This document shows positions 19,507 to 31,419 of a stretch of 64,000 nt of DNA, piece by piece. A program made the position numbers and the translations under genes. The number at the start of each line of letters is the position of its first letter. The first letter of the stretch is position 1. The stretch spans positions 171,192,704 to 171,256,703 of the forward strand of contig OX336389.2 in NCBI GenBank assembly GCA_946902985.2, read 5' to 3'. Below the pieces are notes generated by a model, which saw only the letters and a program-made list of their open reading frames with translations, ran no database searches and was not told the origin of the DNA. Source of the stretch: Meconema thalassinum. Taxonomy: Eukaryota; Arthropoda; Insecta; Orthoptera; Tettigoniidae.

Positions 19507-21430
19507 TTAGACAGGATTTATTGACTTTATATGTGCTGGGAGAGTATTATAATCTTTTATAGCCTGGGTAAATATGCTTTTGGTGCATAACTGCATAACC
19601 CTGGGAATTGCAAGGTTCTTGGAATTTCTGGTGTTATATTCATAGTTTTGTCCTTGTAGAGGAAACTTTATTGTGCCTTTATATGAAAGTTCTCCACTTT
19701 TATGTATGAATAGAGAAGCAGATACTTTTATACAGGTTTCTAGAAGGGGGATTCCTGAGATTCGAACTAAATCTGCTGTATGGGTGTGTAAGGGAAGGGA
19801 ATAAACTGCCTTAATTGCCCTTTTCTGGAGAGTACTTACTTGATTTAATAATGTGGTAGTGCATCTTCCCCAAATACTGCACATATATGTTATATGGTTA
19901 TGTACTAGACTGTAATACAGTGTTTTTAATATATGAAATGGGAGAACATGTTGTAGTTTGTATATTGCTCCTATTGCAGGAAGAATTTTTTGCTTTACTT
20001 TGTATATCTGTTCTTGCCAGCTCAGATGTTCATCAAAATTCAGGCCGAGATATTTTATTGATGAGACCCTTTCAATTACTGTATTATGTAGTGTTACAGG
20101 AATCATGGTTTCTTTGCTGTTGCTAGGTTTAGTGAAATATATATAGTTTGTCTTTTTTTGTACTAGGCAGCAATCCATTCAATTTACACCAGTTGTCCAG
20201 GACTTTTAAATCATCAGTTATTTTTGTTGCTAGTTCTTGTTTGGATTTTGCGCTATATATTAAACTGATATCATCAGCAAATAGTGTTAAGCGGCCCTGT
20301 AGAAAACAATTATTGATATCATTCACATAAATTATGAAAAGTAGAGGGCCTAAAACTGATCCTTGTGGTACACCACTGACACTCTTAGAAAGAGAGCTTT
20401 TAACGTTGTTTATTTGTACATACTGATATCTGTTACTTAGGTAATTTTTGATCCAACTATGCGCTACTCCTTGGACGCCTGCATGATGCAGCTTATACAA
20501 TAGTAAATTATGATCGACAGTGTCAAATGCCTTCTGTAGATCCACAAACAGACCTGCTGATATATTGCCTTCATTAGCGATTTCTCTAAATTTGTGACAA
20601 TATCAAATAAAGCATCAAGTACACTTAGAGAGTCTTGGAAACCATACTGGTGTTTAAAGAAGTAGTTGCATTGAAAGAAAAATTTCACCAGCCTCCATTT
20701 TATAATTTTTTCAAAGATTTTTGACAGATCAGGCAATATAGTTATAGGTCTATAGTTGTTTGGATCATCTTTAGATCCCTTCTTATGAACAGGAACTATT
20801 TTCCCAATTTTCAAAGGATCTGGTAAGATGCCAGTTTCCAAAGACTTATTGATCAAATCTGAGATAGATTTGGCTAGTATCTGTTTGCACTTTTTTAGTA
20901 CCATGCTGTTTATATCATCAATTGGGTTATTTTTGGATTTTAGAGAATCAATTATTTTTATTTCTTCTTCCTTTGATGTGGGAGTAAAATTATACAGTCT
21001 ACCTGCATTGTTTATCATAGTTGTTTTGGGACTGTGTGGGTCTACTGGCCTTAGGTTGGGTCCTTTATTTGTAAAGAATTTGTTAAATTCATTAGCTATT
21101 GATTCTGATTCGATCATATCTTTGCCATCAATTGTTAGTTTATTACATAATATAGACTCTGGTTTTGTTTTGTTATTTAGTGCTTCATTTATGACATGCC
21201 ATGTTTTTCTTGGATTGTTATAATTATTTTTTAACTTATTGTTAAAGTAGTCCTGTTTCAGTTCCCTTCGAAGTGTTGTTACTTTATTATTACATTTTTT
21301 ATACTCTTCTATGGTGAGTGGATGACACCAAGGTTTTAGTGTCTTTGCATATAGGACACTTTTTCTGTGAATTAAGTTAATGAATTCCTCTGTAGCCCAA
21401 GGTGGGAAATTACTTTTTTTTGGTTGTATG
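19507..21430 (-). pseudogene. CR1-like ORF2, reverse transcriptase part
   Basis: Three frames (20464-21117, 20129-20545, 19507-20178) give a full RT palm. In order: LKIGKIVPVHKKGSKDDPNN then YRPITILPDLSKIFEKII; HQYGFQDSLSVLDALFDI; a degraded FVDLQKAFDTVDHNLL region; SGVPQGSVLGPLLF; and LFADDISLIYS, the YADD-type box. The C-terminal part has IKYLGLNFDEHLSW. Frame shifts separate the three frames, and an ADK/YKP-like region is broken near 20560. Motif order is complete, so the copy was probably full-length when inserted. Confidence 0.8.
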
Positions 21431-22486
21431 GAAGAGTGGACAAAGATAATGAAGGAGGATAGTGAAGGTACAAAAAAGGTCCTGTATGGGATGGTAAAAA
21501 ATAAGAGGCGGAAGGATCCTACGGATTATGTTAGAATGGTGAACAAAAGGGGACAAGAGATAGAAAATAGGGAAGAACTGAAGAAAATGTGGAAAGAATA
21601 TTTTGAAGAACTTCTGAACCCAAATGGAAAAGATGGTGAGGAGGAAGAAATCGGGGAAGAGGAAGATGAACTGCAAACAGAAAAGGACTTAACATGGAAA
21701 GAAGTGGAAGATGCAGTGAACAAGATGAAAGAAGGGAAGGCACCGGGTGTGGATGAGTTAAGTGTGGAGATGGTGAGAGCAGCAGGAGAGGTGGGGATAC
21801 AGTGGTTGTACCGAGTGATGAGGACAGCATGGAAGGAAAGGAAGACCCCAGAGGACTGGAAAAAAGGAATAATTGTCCCGATCTTCAAGAAAGGTAGTAG
21901 AACAGATTGCAGAAACTATCGGGGAATAACACTGATGAGTCATTGTGCAAAGATCTTCGAGAAGGTTTTGGAAAAGAGAATTAGGACAAGGATAGAAGGA
22001 GCGATGAGGGAAGAACAACATGGCTTCAGAGCAGGAAGGTCCACAGTGGATTTGATTTTTGCTGTAAGGCAGTTACAAGAACAGCACTATGAGTATGGAA
22101 CAGATCTACTGATGGCCTTCCTGGACATTGAGAAAGCATATGACAGTGTATGCAGAAACAAAGTATGGAAGTCCCTGGAGGATAGAGGAGTAGAGAAATG
22201 GACTATAAAGAGGATAAAGGAGATGTACAAGGGAAGTGTGAGCTGTGTGAAAGTGGGAGGAGAGAGATCAGACTGTTTTGGAACAGAGAAACGGCCTGAA
22301 ACAAGGAAGTTACTTTTCATTGTGGTGATGGATGACATAATGACCCGAGTGGCACAAGTAATTGGGGAAGGAAAGATGAAAGCAATGGTGGTGTTAGCAG
22401 ATGATTTGGGGAAACAAGGAGGAGGTGGTACAGGAACAGTTGGACATGTGGGAAGGAATAATACAAGGATATGGGATGAAATTTAG
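21431..22486 (+). pseudogene. RTE-like LINE reverse transcriptase, frame-shifted
   Basis: The frame contains MKEGKAPGVDELSVEMVRAA, DWKKGIIVPIFKKGSRTDC and NYRGITLMSHCAKIFEKVLE, then QHGFRAGRSTVDLIFAVRQL and MAFLDIEKAYDSV (first palm Asp). A 13-bp deletion at about 22311, relative to the copy at 62.5-64 kb, removes the middle of the QGSALSP motif. The catalytic box reads VLADD. The rest of the protein continues in other frames (22401-22817 and 22702-23172), including FKYLGSLIQDNG and RWYGHVKRM. Confidence 0.8.
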
Positions 22487-23178
22487 CATAAATAAGAGTG
22501 AGATGGTGATCACAACAAGGAAGAAGGAAAGAACCACAACGGGAATAACAATTGGTGGGGAACAGCTGAAGAAAGTGGAGAGTTTCAAGTATCTGGGAAG
22601 CCTGATACAAGATAATGGAAGAAACGATAGAGAAATAAATGAGCGGGGGAGGCAGGCAGAAGCATTTTGGAGGAGTGTGAGAAGCATGTTATGGAGCAAG
22701 GATGTCCCTCAGAACAGCAAAAAAATCATATCGGACTTACTATGTCCCTATCCTGACGTATGCCTCGGAGACCTGGGTTATGAAAAGAAGGGAGAAGAGC
22801 AAAATACAGGCCAGTGAGATGAGGTTTTTGAGAAGCAGTATTGGAGCTACAAAGATGGACAGAATAAGAAATGAGAGGACCAGAGAATTAATGAAGGAGG
22901 AACCATTACAGGATGGTATAGAGAAATCTAGGCTTAGATGGTATGGACATGTAAAACGAATGGAGAAGAGGATACCCAGGAGAGTACACGAGACGAAGTG
23001 GGAAGGAAAGAGACCGAGAGACAGGTGGCTGAAGGGGGTGGAAGGAAGCGTGAAGAAGAGAGGAGAAGACTGGACAAGGGTGGAGGCTGAGAGATGGTGG
23101 GAAGACAGAAGACGTTGGAGAGGCTTGTGTTCCAAACAGACCCGGCCAGTGGCTGGAAACTGTGCAAGATGATGATGA
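21431..23178 (+). mobile_element. RTE-like LINE, 5'-truncated, with (GAT)n tail
   Basis: Flanked by the 10-bp duplication TGGTTGTATG (21421-21430 and 23179-23188). It starts inside ORF2 (EEWTKIMKEDSEGTKKVLYG) and ends with GATGATGATGA. It is almost the same sequence as the 62533-64000 copy where they overlap. Confidence 0.88.
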
Positions 23179-23188
23179 TGGTTGTATG

Positions 23189-24072
23189 ATAGTTTCTGTA
23201 CATGACAATTCACAGGCATTTTTAACATAATCAGCTAATTCAGAGTACATATCTACAATATCATCCGTTGAAAACTGAAATGGATTTGATAACATTAAGT
23301 GATATACGTTATCATATGATATTCTTTTATAAGTAGTAGCAATATTATCCCTTATTTTTTTAACGCTAGGTAATTTCAGATGTAATATTAAGATGTTGTG
23401 GTCACTAAAATCATTAACTATATTAGCCACCTTTGTGTTAGCATTGAAGTTCAGAAATAAGTGATCAAGAAGAGACTTACTGCTAGGCCTAGTTGGTAGG
23501 TTGAGATTTACACCTGTATAACCTTTACTGAGTGTCATATCCAGGTACTGTACAGTATAATGATCTATTTTGTTGAGTATATTGAAGTTAAAGTCACCAA
23601 ACAAAATGACTTTGTTAGAGTTACATTTAGAAAGGGCAAGCTCCAGATCAGGGAGGAAGTTTGGTGCATTGGTGGTATGTGGATTATAAGCTAAGACAAA
23701 GTTTATGTGCATATTTTTTACTTTAAGACTTGAGACAAGAACACTGTGTGTACTGTTAATGGTATGCATTAGTTTGGCACTATATTTTTTATGAGTGTAG
23801 AGGCATATTCCACCTTCCCTAACCTCATTCCTGGATATATGTAGTAGGTCATAATTGTTTAGCAGGTAGTACTTTACCTCTTCATTTGAAAACCATCTTT
23901 CTGTAACTCCTATAACATGAGGGGAACACAATTGACTGATAATTAACTTAAGATAATCAAATTTTCCTTCACTTCTTAAGCTGCGGGCATTCAGATATAA
24001 GATCCTGAACTGATCCTTATTAGGATCATTATCAAGGTTATAGTCGGATATGGTGTTATAACCTATTTCCAT
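23189..24072 (-). pseudogene. CR1-like ORF2, endonuclease part
   Basis: The minus frame opens at 24072 with DQFRILYLNARSLRSEGKFD (Asn motif), VIGVTERWF (Glu motif), LAYNPHT, VILFGDFNFNIL (Asp/Asn motif), LLDHLFLN and DFSDHNILIL (SDHN motif): a complete APE endonuclease signature in about 240 residues. It runs into the RTE-like insertion at 23188, after which the frame encodes nonsense. Confidence 0.85.
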
Positions 24073-24122
24073 AAATGAAATTGAAAAAACAAAAACCTAC
24101 AGCTGATTATTAGTCAGAATGA

Positions 24123-25191
24123 TTAGGATGAGGAGCACTGAACGACAATTGCACTAATGTCCTTCTCATCTTCAATTTTGGAAGTACGATGATTCTCACT
24201 GATTTTCACGAAGATGTTTCCGTTTCGAATCCAGATGAATTTGACTCCTACGGGTTTCAGCTGATCACGCGTTTTTTTGTGGAGTAGCTTCTTCTTGGGG
24301 GTTAAGTTTTCATTGACGTAGATACGTCGGGGGTTGGAGATTTGGCCTAGCAGTCCTGTAGAGAGGTTAGGATGTCCTCTTACAGCTTTAATAAATTCAT
24401 CTTTCTTTGTGCGAGAGGTGGATCGCACAATGATAGGGCTTGGTTGTTCACTTTTGTATGTAGGGATTCTGTGTGTAGCATCAATGTGATGATCTGGTAG
24501 ATCTACTCCGATGGCAGTTGTTAGCTTTGATACAATGTTGAGAGGTGTTCCGAAGTCGTCGTTAGGGATACCGTGAAGCTCTATGTTGTTCAGTCTGGAG
24601 TATTGATGTAGGTTTTCCACTTCCATTTCTAGTTTCTGTAGTTGGGTTACCTTGGCTTCAAGTTGGTCAATTTTCCTCAGGGCTTTTTCATAGTCGTCGA
24701 ATTTGGCTGAACAATAGTCCACCGACTTGATTAGGTCATTTTGTTTCTTGCTGAATTCGTCTAGTCTGTTGGTTAACACGATAATTTTGGAGTCATGTTC
24801 GTGGAGACGTTGGATCAGTTCTTTCATTGACGCATCTATAGATTCGAACTTGGTGAGGATGTTTTCAGTCTTTTTCATTGTCGACGTCAAGTCCGTCAGT
24901 AGTTTTTTTCTGAGCTTCTTGTATAGTTTTGAATTGTGAACTAATTGTCTTTAGTTCAGCTAAAATTTCATCAGACGTGTGATTTTCGTTTTCGGGTGAT
25001 GAGGTTATGTTTTCACTCGTCAATGTGTTACACTCGCGGCAGATAAACTTTCCCTAGAGTTTCGCATATTCGTTATTTTTGACGCTTAAACAGCGTTTAT
25101 GGGTCCATCCTAGGCACTTTACACACTGAATTGATGCTTCCTTACTATCTGTTATTGGGTGTTTGCAGGATTTACACTTGATAGCTTCCAT
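24123..25191 (-). pseudogene. CR1-like ORF1 with PHD finger
   Basis: ATG at 25191. Residues 1-60 form a PHD-type finger: CKSCKHPI, IQCVKCLGWTHKRC, then ICRECNT. A TAG stop lies inside the finger (KL-stop-GKFIC). A run of seven A near 24905 shifts the frame by one base. The rest (24123-24890) is a coiled coil (TNRLDEFSKKQNDLIKS, ALRKIDQLEAKVTQLQKLE) followed by a C-terminal domain ending in RRIYVNENLTPKKKLLHKKT and VKFIWIRNGNIFVKI, resembling FP25-like ORF1 proteins. ORF1 proteins bind the element RNA; here the gene is broken. Confidence 0.75.
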
Positions 25192-25225
25192 CTTGAAAAC
25201 CTTACTGTGCACTATTTTTCAAAGA

Positions 25226-27436
25226 ACTAAGTTAAACTAATTCCAAGAAATTCCAGAAAGACTCATGTGAAAAGGATAGATAGATTTGACACTGAAAAAC
25301 TGAAGTCCAACCAACAGTTCACCCAGAAACTGGATTCCTTGGCTCCCGTAAACTGGGAACAACTTCAAGAGGCCCTGGTCGATACAGCAAGGGAGACAAT
25401 TTCACTTTCAAAAGGAAGGAAACATGTATGGTGGAACAGTGAGTGTGATTTGGCAGTAGATCAAAGACAGCTCGCATGGCAGAAATGGAACTCTCAGAAG
25501 AACGAGGTTAACAGGGCAAACATTCTTCATAAAATAAAAGCTGCAAAGATCATCTGGGGGTGAAACGTACATTCGACGAAACACAGCAGGTGCAAATTGA
25601 TCAAGACATTGAGAGGAACAAAATCCGGAACTCATCGAACCTTTAAACACAGTCTTAGCAAACATAACCTGCCAAGCCTACATTTCAAAACCACCAATGG
25701 TAAAATTGCTCATAATGATAAAGACAACTATCACATTCTAGAGAATTATTTTGTGTCACTTCTCAACTGCGAAGCTCCTAAGTCCACTTTTACTTTCGAA
25801 GACATCGTGAAAGTTCATCCACATTCAATACCACCTACAAAGGAAGAAATCAAACAAATTATTCAATCGTTGAAGGACTACAAGGCACCAGGCGAAGACT
25901 CTATAATCGCCGAACTTTGGAAATATGCTGGTGACAAGATGCTAGATAAACTATTGGAAATTATCTGCGAAATTTGGGAAACAGAGAGACTTCCCAATGG
26001 CTGGACTTCTGCCTTGATTCATCCCCTTCATAAGAAAGGAGATAAAACAGACGTAAATAACTACCGTGGCATTTCCCTCCTTCCGATAACCTATAATATT
26101 CTCTCGAAAGCTCTTCTGACTAGGGCCGAGAAACAATTAGATCCACAACTGGGAGAATATCAAGCCGGTTTCCGGAAAGGGCGATCGTGCGTCAAACAGG
26201 TTATAAACCTCAAATCTACCCCCCTCCTATTTGAAGATCAGGAATAAGAAATTTGTGGTGACCATCGTAGACTTTAAGAAGGCCTATGATTCTATTGATC
26301 GCAACACCCTGATCCGAATCCTAAAAGAATTTGGCCTGGACAACAAAACCAGAGCGATCTTCCAACAATCGCTGACCAACACCACCTCAAAGGTGAAGTT
26401 TAGGGGCGAGATATCAGACACCTTTGAAATCAAGACAGGAGTAAGGCAAGGAGATGGTCTCTCACCATTACTCTTCAACTGTGTCCTCGAGAAGGTTATC
26501 TGTGAGTGGAGTCAAGAACTGAATAAACAAGGAGTTGAAAGCGGTGTCAGACTGGGATACAGAACCCTGAACATCACAATTGACTGTCTAGCCTATGCCG
26601 ATGATCTCGCAATAATTTCTGATTCATTAGAGACAGTCACGGAACAAATTAATCAGCTTAGTGCACAAGCAGTGAAGGCAGGACTCCAGATCTCCTTTGA
26701 GAAGACAGTGTTCATAACTAATATCGAACCGGCGCCCAAACACCTTGCTGTGGAACAAGGAAAAATTAAGCGAGTTGCAAAGTTTAAGTACCTGGGAGAA
26801 ATTATAACACCTAATGTATCAGAGAAAGAAGCATTCACATCGTGCATGAGCAAAATGGAAATGGCCTACCATTTAACTAAGGGAATCTATAAGAAAAGGT
26901 CAATATCCTTCGACGCAAAACTAAAATATTACTGCAGTGTCGTCCGTCCGGAGGTCCTGTATGCTTCTGAATGCATCACGATGAACAAGGCTTGGTCAAA
27001 AAACTGGAGGCCAAAGAAAGGAAAATTTTGAGAAAGATATTGGGTCCAATTATAGACAATGGGGAATACAGAAGACTGCATAACCATAAACTATGTACTC
27101 ATGTGGAGAAGATAAGTGACATCATCCGGAAGAGAAGGATAACAGTTTATGGACATGTGAAAAGAATGAGCCCAGCGAGACTGACCAACTGCAACAAAAC
27201 ACTTTCAGGAGAGGAAAACAAAATGGGCCTGGTATAATGAACTGGATAAAGATCTGAAAGAAGTGGGGATTACACCAACTGACATTCAGGAGAAAACTTC
27301 AAGCTTGGAAAGGTTTCCAAGAAAAACCGGAGCTGAAAACGGGAAAGATTTGGACCCAGGAACGGAAGGAAGTTCACCGAGAACGAATGCGAAAATACTG
27401 GGCACACATCAAAGCCTGTAAGAGACAGTTGGAATG
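25226..27436 (+). pseudogene. LINE A reverse transcriptase and C-terminal region
   Basis: Resumes after the CR1-like insertion with a linker (VKRIDRFDTEKLKSN; KHVWWNSECDLAVDQRQLAW), then IIQSLKDYKAPGEDSIIAE, SALIHPLHKKGDKTD and NYRGISLLPITYNILSKALL (to 26247). In the next frame come VTIVDFKKAYDSIDRN, GVRQGDGLSPLLFN and LAYADDLAII, the intact catalytic box, at about 26600. KYLGEIITPNV and a tail with VYGHVKRMSPARL (27121-27237, shifted) follow, ending near 27436. There are four or five frame breaks. The element was already decaying, but the palm motifs are still readable. Confidence 0.8.
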
Positions 27437-27454
27437 ACGCGGCCCATAGATGGC

Positions 27455-27842
27455 CTATACGAAACAAATGAATCGTATGGCCTAGGGACAATAGGAACTG
27501 AGTCATGGCCTCGGGTGCCAGGTGCAAGCTTTGTTATTTCATGCCCAGAGGGCAGCTTGCATGTCGAATTTTGTAGTTCCTTGGAATGCTATGAAAGTCA
27601 AGGAGGTTAGATATCCAACCTCCTTAGGAGGAACTTTGTGTTGGCTGAAAATCCCGAGATTAATTTTGCCATTATGAACACTGCCTAATAAATTCAAATG
27701 GGTTCTTTAACATGCCAACAATGTATGACATGCGTGCCGCGATTTTAGTCGCCTTTCAAAAATTACTTACCACGGCCAGGAGCGAACTGCAAGCTTGGGG
27801 TTGGTAGTCCGACACGGTAACCACCCACCCACCGTGGCAAGC
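27455..27842 (-). repeat. Candidate tRNA-derived SINE, minus strand
   Basis: The minus-strand head (27842 downward) reads GCCACGGTGGGTGGGTGGTT and, about 40 bases on, GCAGTTCGCTCCTGGCC, which are in box A/box B-like positions. The other end borders the LINE A 3' end near 27455. No confident target duplication. Confidence 0.4.
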
Positions 27843-28539
27843 ATGGCGTAAGTCAAACCAGCATTGTGGGAGAAGCTCGTTCATGTAATTGAATCTGCAG
27901 AGCGTATTCCCCAGGAATTAAACAAATTCAGGATTGATAATTTAAATGACAATCAATTAAGTGTTCACTAGTGATGAAACTACACTCTACTATTGCAATT
28001 GGTACAACGTTTAAAAATTATACAAGAAATCTTTCCGCCTAGTCAATACTTTATTGTATTATGTAATCAAAGGATCACAAATTGGGACATGTTTCGGGGC
28101 CTAATTGAGTTTGGCACCCTTCATCAGCCTTGATTATAGTAAAACTAAAAAGCTAGCCTAAAAACCTGTGTTACAATGTTGATGTCATATTAAAAAATAC
28201 AATTAAAAGAATATTTGTCTTAATGAGTGACGAACACATGGTAAAATGAAAAAGATGCAAAAGTGTGAAAACAAGTCATATTTAAAAATGATTACTATGT
28301 GCTCTGGCACTTGTCGATTATATGATTAAAACTGTAGTGGGTGGTCCAATTCGCCGTCATGTTGTGAGAATGCTGCAGAGATCAGAAGCAGTCAAATAGC
28401 ATTTATAAAAATAAAAATGAAGAAAAGTAAGAAAATGGAGTCCAAACATATGTAATTGGGTAATTGCATATGAAAGAAAATGTCTTAATTTTAAATTATT
28501 AAGTTTCAAGTGTATGAAAAGCTAATTAGAATGGTCTTC
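27843..28539. other. AT-rich stretch with a Penelope-like terminal motif
   Basis: No coding capacity. The segment 28091-28127, read on the minus strand, has CTGATGA followed by a possible stem and GAAAC, the pattern of hammerhead cores in Penelope-like terminal repeats. It is a different sequence from the 28.67-kb one, so it may be a remnant of another family. Confidence 0.4.
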
Positions 28540-28882
28540 TGCAGCTTTTCAGTCGGTCAACACGATTGTGCCCAATGAATTGGGCGGGGCACTAGTTATA
28601 AATAAGTAAACACACTCCTGGAAAAAATTACATGTATTAGTTATCACACTTAAATGGGCAATTTAGGATTACGAGTTTCGACCCTCAAGTGGCCATCATC
28701 AGATCCTGATCACTGTGTTGAGGTTAAATTTCACTACTGCAAATTCACTACTGTGGTTCAATAGCACGTCGTTCGATGATTATAGTAGGATGTTGATTCG
28801 CAATTTGAAACTCGTTATACGTTAGGTTTCAAGGGTTTGTGAATTACGTAATGGTGTATATGCACGGGTATACAATTTAGAA

Positions 28883-31419
28883 CAGGGCCATCCAGTCATT
28901 GCGCTCTGAGAGCGCGGCCGCGCTCGGGGAGCACTGGGCAGTCAGCCTAGCGCTCTCTCCCCCACCACCACTACACTGTGGCAGCGAGGAGACCTGAGAC
29001 ACACGGACTATGTTCGGACCACAATAACTAGTTACGTATGCACAGTCGCGCAGGCGACGGCTTTTGTGGCATTGTTGACATCATATTGATAGGGCTGTTT
29101 TACCATAATAGGATATATACTGCCATAATATATATATGTGTGTGTATGCAAATCTAATGGTACTCCGATGCATGGAATGTGCAGGAAACGAACGCAAGTG
29201 TTAAGTAAAGAATATTGTGACTTATTACGAAATGAAATGAGAACATATTAGAGAGGAAAATTCAACAACATTTTACAAATATGAACAGATAGTGTAGGCC
29301 TAGAGTGACTTTTTCTCCGTCGTTTTTACGAATTTCTAGTTTTGGAGGAAACAATCTTCTCCAAATTGGGTACAATATTTCTGGACACAGATATTCGTAA
29401 ACAATTGTGCAAGTTTCTATCACTCATCGTTGCACGATGTTTACTTTTGTAAGCTTAAGAATTGAAAAGAAACGCTCACAAATGCACGTTGAGCCGAACA
29501 TTGACAGAACTTGACTTGCATGTCTATACAAAAGGGGATATTTTTCTTGCGGAAAGTCACTGTAAAATTCTTTTAAACTTCGTGACATTAGAAAGCGGTC
29601 TTTAAGACGAACATTGCATTGCAGTTCAATCAGCTCTAATTGATATAGCTGTGGAACACTGTCAGCACTAACAGAAAATGGTCGAACAAATACATCTAAC
29701 ATCGCTTGGAGTTCTGATAATTCTGAAAATCGCTTGTCAAACTCTTCTTGTAATTGGCGAATTACCAGCAAGTACTCATCAAAGTCGACACCTTCTTTCA
29801 CTGTTTCAATCGATGGAAAATGTCCTGTGTTCCTTGCACGCAACTGGTTTTCCCACAATATCAATTTTCTTGTGAACGCTCCAATATTTTTCACCAAATC
29901 GCAGATGTTGTGCTTTTCGCTCTGAAGCGAAGTGTTCAAATTATTCAGATGGGCAGTAATGTCACATAAAAATGTCAAGTCCGCCACCCACTTAGGGTCA
30001 CGCAAATGAACTTCGGGCCGCCCTTTCATGTCACAGAATGTATCTATTGCGTTCCGCAAGCAAAACACAAGATTCAGCACCTTTGCCTTGCTCAGCCATC
30101 TTACTTCTGCATGGTACGGGATATCCGGATACTCCGCTTCGATGTCATCCAAGAACACTTTGAATTGACGGTGCACGAGTCAATGGGAGCGAAGAAAATT
30201 TACCATTCGCACAACTGTTCCTATTACATCTTTAAGCTTGGCGACTTTTGCACAGAATGCCTCCTGGTGTATGAAGCAATGGATCGCCGCCATTAGGGTA
30301 CTACCATTCTCAGCCATTTTTTACTTTACATAGCTGAGGAACCCCGTGCGTACACCCCGTAAAGCAGGAGCTCCATCCGTCGTTATACTTGTCAACCACT
30401 TCCATTTTAATCCCATTGATTCAAAAACACCCTCCACAGCTTGGAAAATATCGAAACCGGTAGTGGTGTCTTTGAGAGCTACCAAGTCGAGGAAATCCTC
30501 GGTGACCCGAAGATCGTCATCCACCCCTCGAATAAAAATAACGAGCTGTGCTGTGTCCGCAATGTCGGTTGATTCGTCGAGGGCGATGGAAAATGATACA
30601 AATTTTGCTGCCTTCTCCATTAATTGCTGTTCCAGATCAACGGACATATCGTCTATTCTGCGAGCTTCAGTTTGAGGAGAAAGAGAGATGTTTTCAAATT
30701 TCTCAACTATCTCTGTAGGACAAACACATGCCGCCACGTCCATTAGGCACTCCTTGATGAAATTCCCTTCCGCGAAGGGTTTCCCAGCTTTGGCAATTTG
30801 CATCGAACATTTGTAGCTTGCTCGTAAAATGGGTCCACCAACCTCACTCTCCTCTATCTCCTGTCAGACAAAAATACGGCAAGTCACAATTTTAGTGTTC
30901 TTCAGAAATCATTTGTTCATTCCCATTTGTAAACAAGCATTTTAAAATTAAGGCAATAATACTTACAGGAAAGTGCTGCTTGAAATTTTCTTTCAATTCT
31001 TCCAACTTCGATTGCCGACTGGCGTCTGTCAAGTCACCGTAATCATCCCTGTGGTTGGCACTGTAGTGCCGTTCCAAATTGTGGTGTTTTTAACATATTG
31101 AATCTCGGTGGCACACTAAACATTTGGCATGTCCTTTATAAGCTGTACAGAAAAATGAATTTTCCCATTCTGCTGCTTCACCACTCCTCCTTTTTGTGTA
31201 TGATGTTCAGTCATGACCACTGCGAAACCGATTTATTTATACGCTGTCAACAAAGCGCATTGGACTAGACTACTGACTGATGGGTCAGGTGCCCACTTCG
31301 GCGCGGCGGGCAGACCACGTGCTCAGCTAGCCAAGCTCCTCCCACCATTACTGAAACAACCCACGAGCTCGGTGCACTGGCATAGAGCGCGGCCGGGGAG
31401 CGCTGTTTGGATGGCCTTG
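28883..31419 (-). mobile_element. hAT element 1 (GTF2IRD2/ZBED type)
   Basis: An 8-bp duplication ATTTAGAA (28875-28882 and 31420-31427) flanks ends that start CAGGGCCATCCA and CAAGGCCATCCA (from outside). It is 2.54 kb, minus coding strand, inserted in the Penelope-like terminal repeat. Ends are GC-rich with repeated GAGCGCGGCC. Confidence 0.9.
29424..31200 (-). pseudogene. hAT transposase, GTF2IRD2-like
   Basis: Three main minus frames. Near 31020-31150 a BED finger remnant (AKCLVCHRDS, then LERHYSANH) with an internal stop. The 30321-30803 frame has IALDESTDIADTAQLVIFIR (catalytic-domain start) and TSITTDGAPALRG. The 29424-30176 frame has IPYHAEVRWLSKAKVLNLVF (the conserved R-W) and ends near FGSTCICERFFSILKL, the hAT dimerisation block. 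The break around 30180-30320 involves a stop and a frame change. The order matches the GTF2IRD2/SCAND3-like branch, from family knowledge. Confidence 0.8.

Larger units (their letters stand above)
19212..25225 (-). mobile_element. CR1-like LINE, minus strand
   Basis: The 3' end at 19212 carries an A/T-rich tail (TTTATTTTTATTTTATTTTC on the plus strand). ORF1 lies at the right end and ORF2 in the middle. ORF2 is split at 21431-23178 by an RTE-like LINE. An ORF1 with a PHD finger and an FP25-like C-terminal region is known for CR1-type LINEs. I found no clean target duplication at its ends. Confidence 0.75.
17946..27465 (+). mobile_element. Plus-strand LINE A, split by a CR1-like LINE
   Basis: The 5' untranslated region at about 17946-18327 is followed by an endonuclease frame, an insertion at about 19212-25225, then the RT part to 27436. 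RT and C-terminal motifs place it among the APE-type endonuclease/RT LINEs; I could not fix the clade. Several frame shifts and stops make it inactive. Confidence 0.75.

Noticed and set aside
21526..23228. Long minus-strand frames over 21.5-23.2 kb and the similar ones at 62.5-63.9 kb
   Set aside because: Antisense shadows of the RTE-like LINE; low complexity, no domain.
19200..25240. A target-site duplication for the CR1-like LINE
   Set aside because: No convincing match between the flanks around 19211 and 25225; the boundaries are set by where the host LINE frame stops and resumes.
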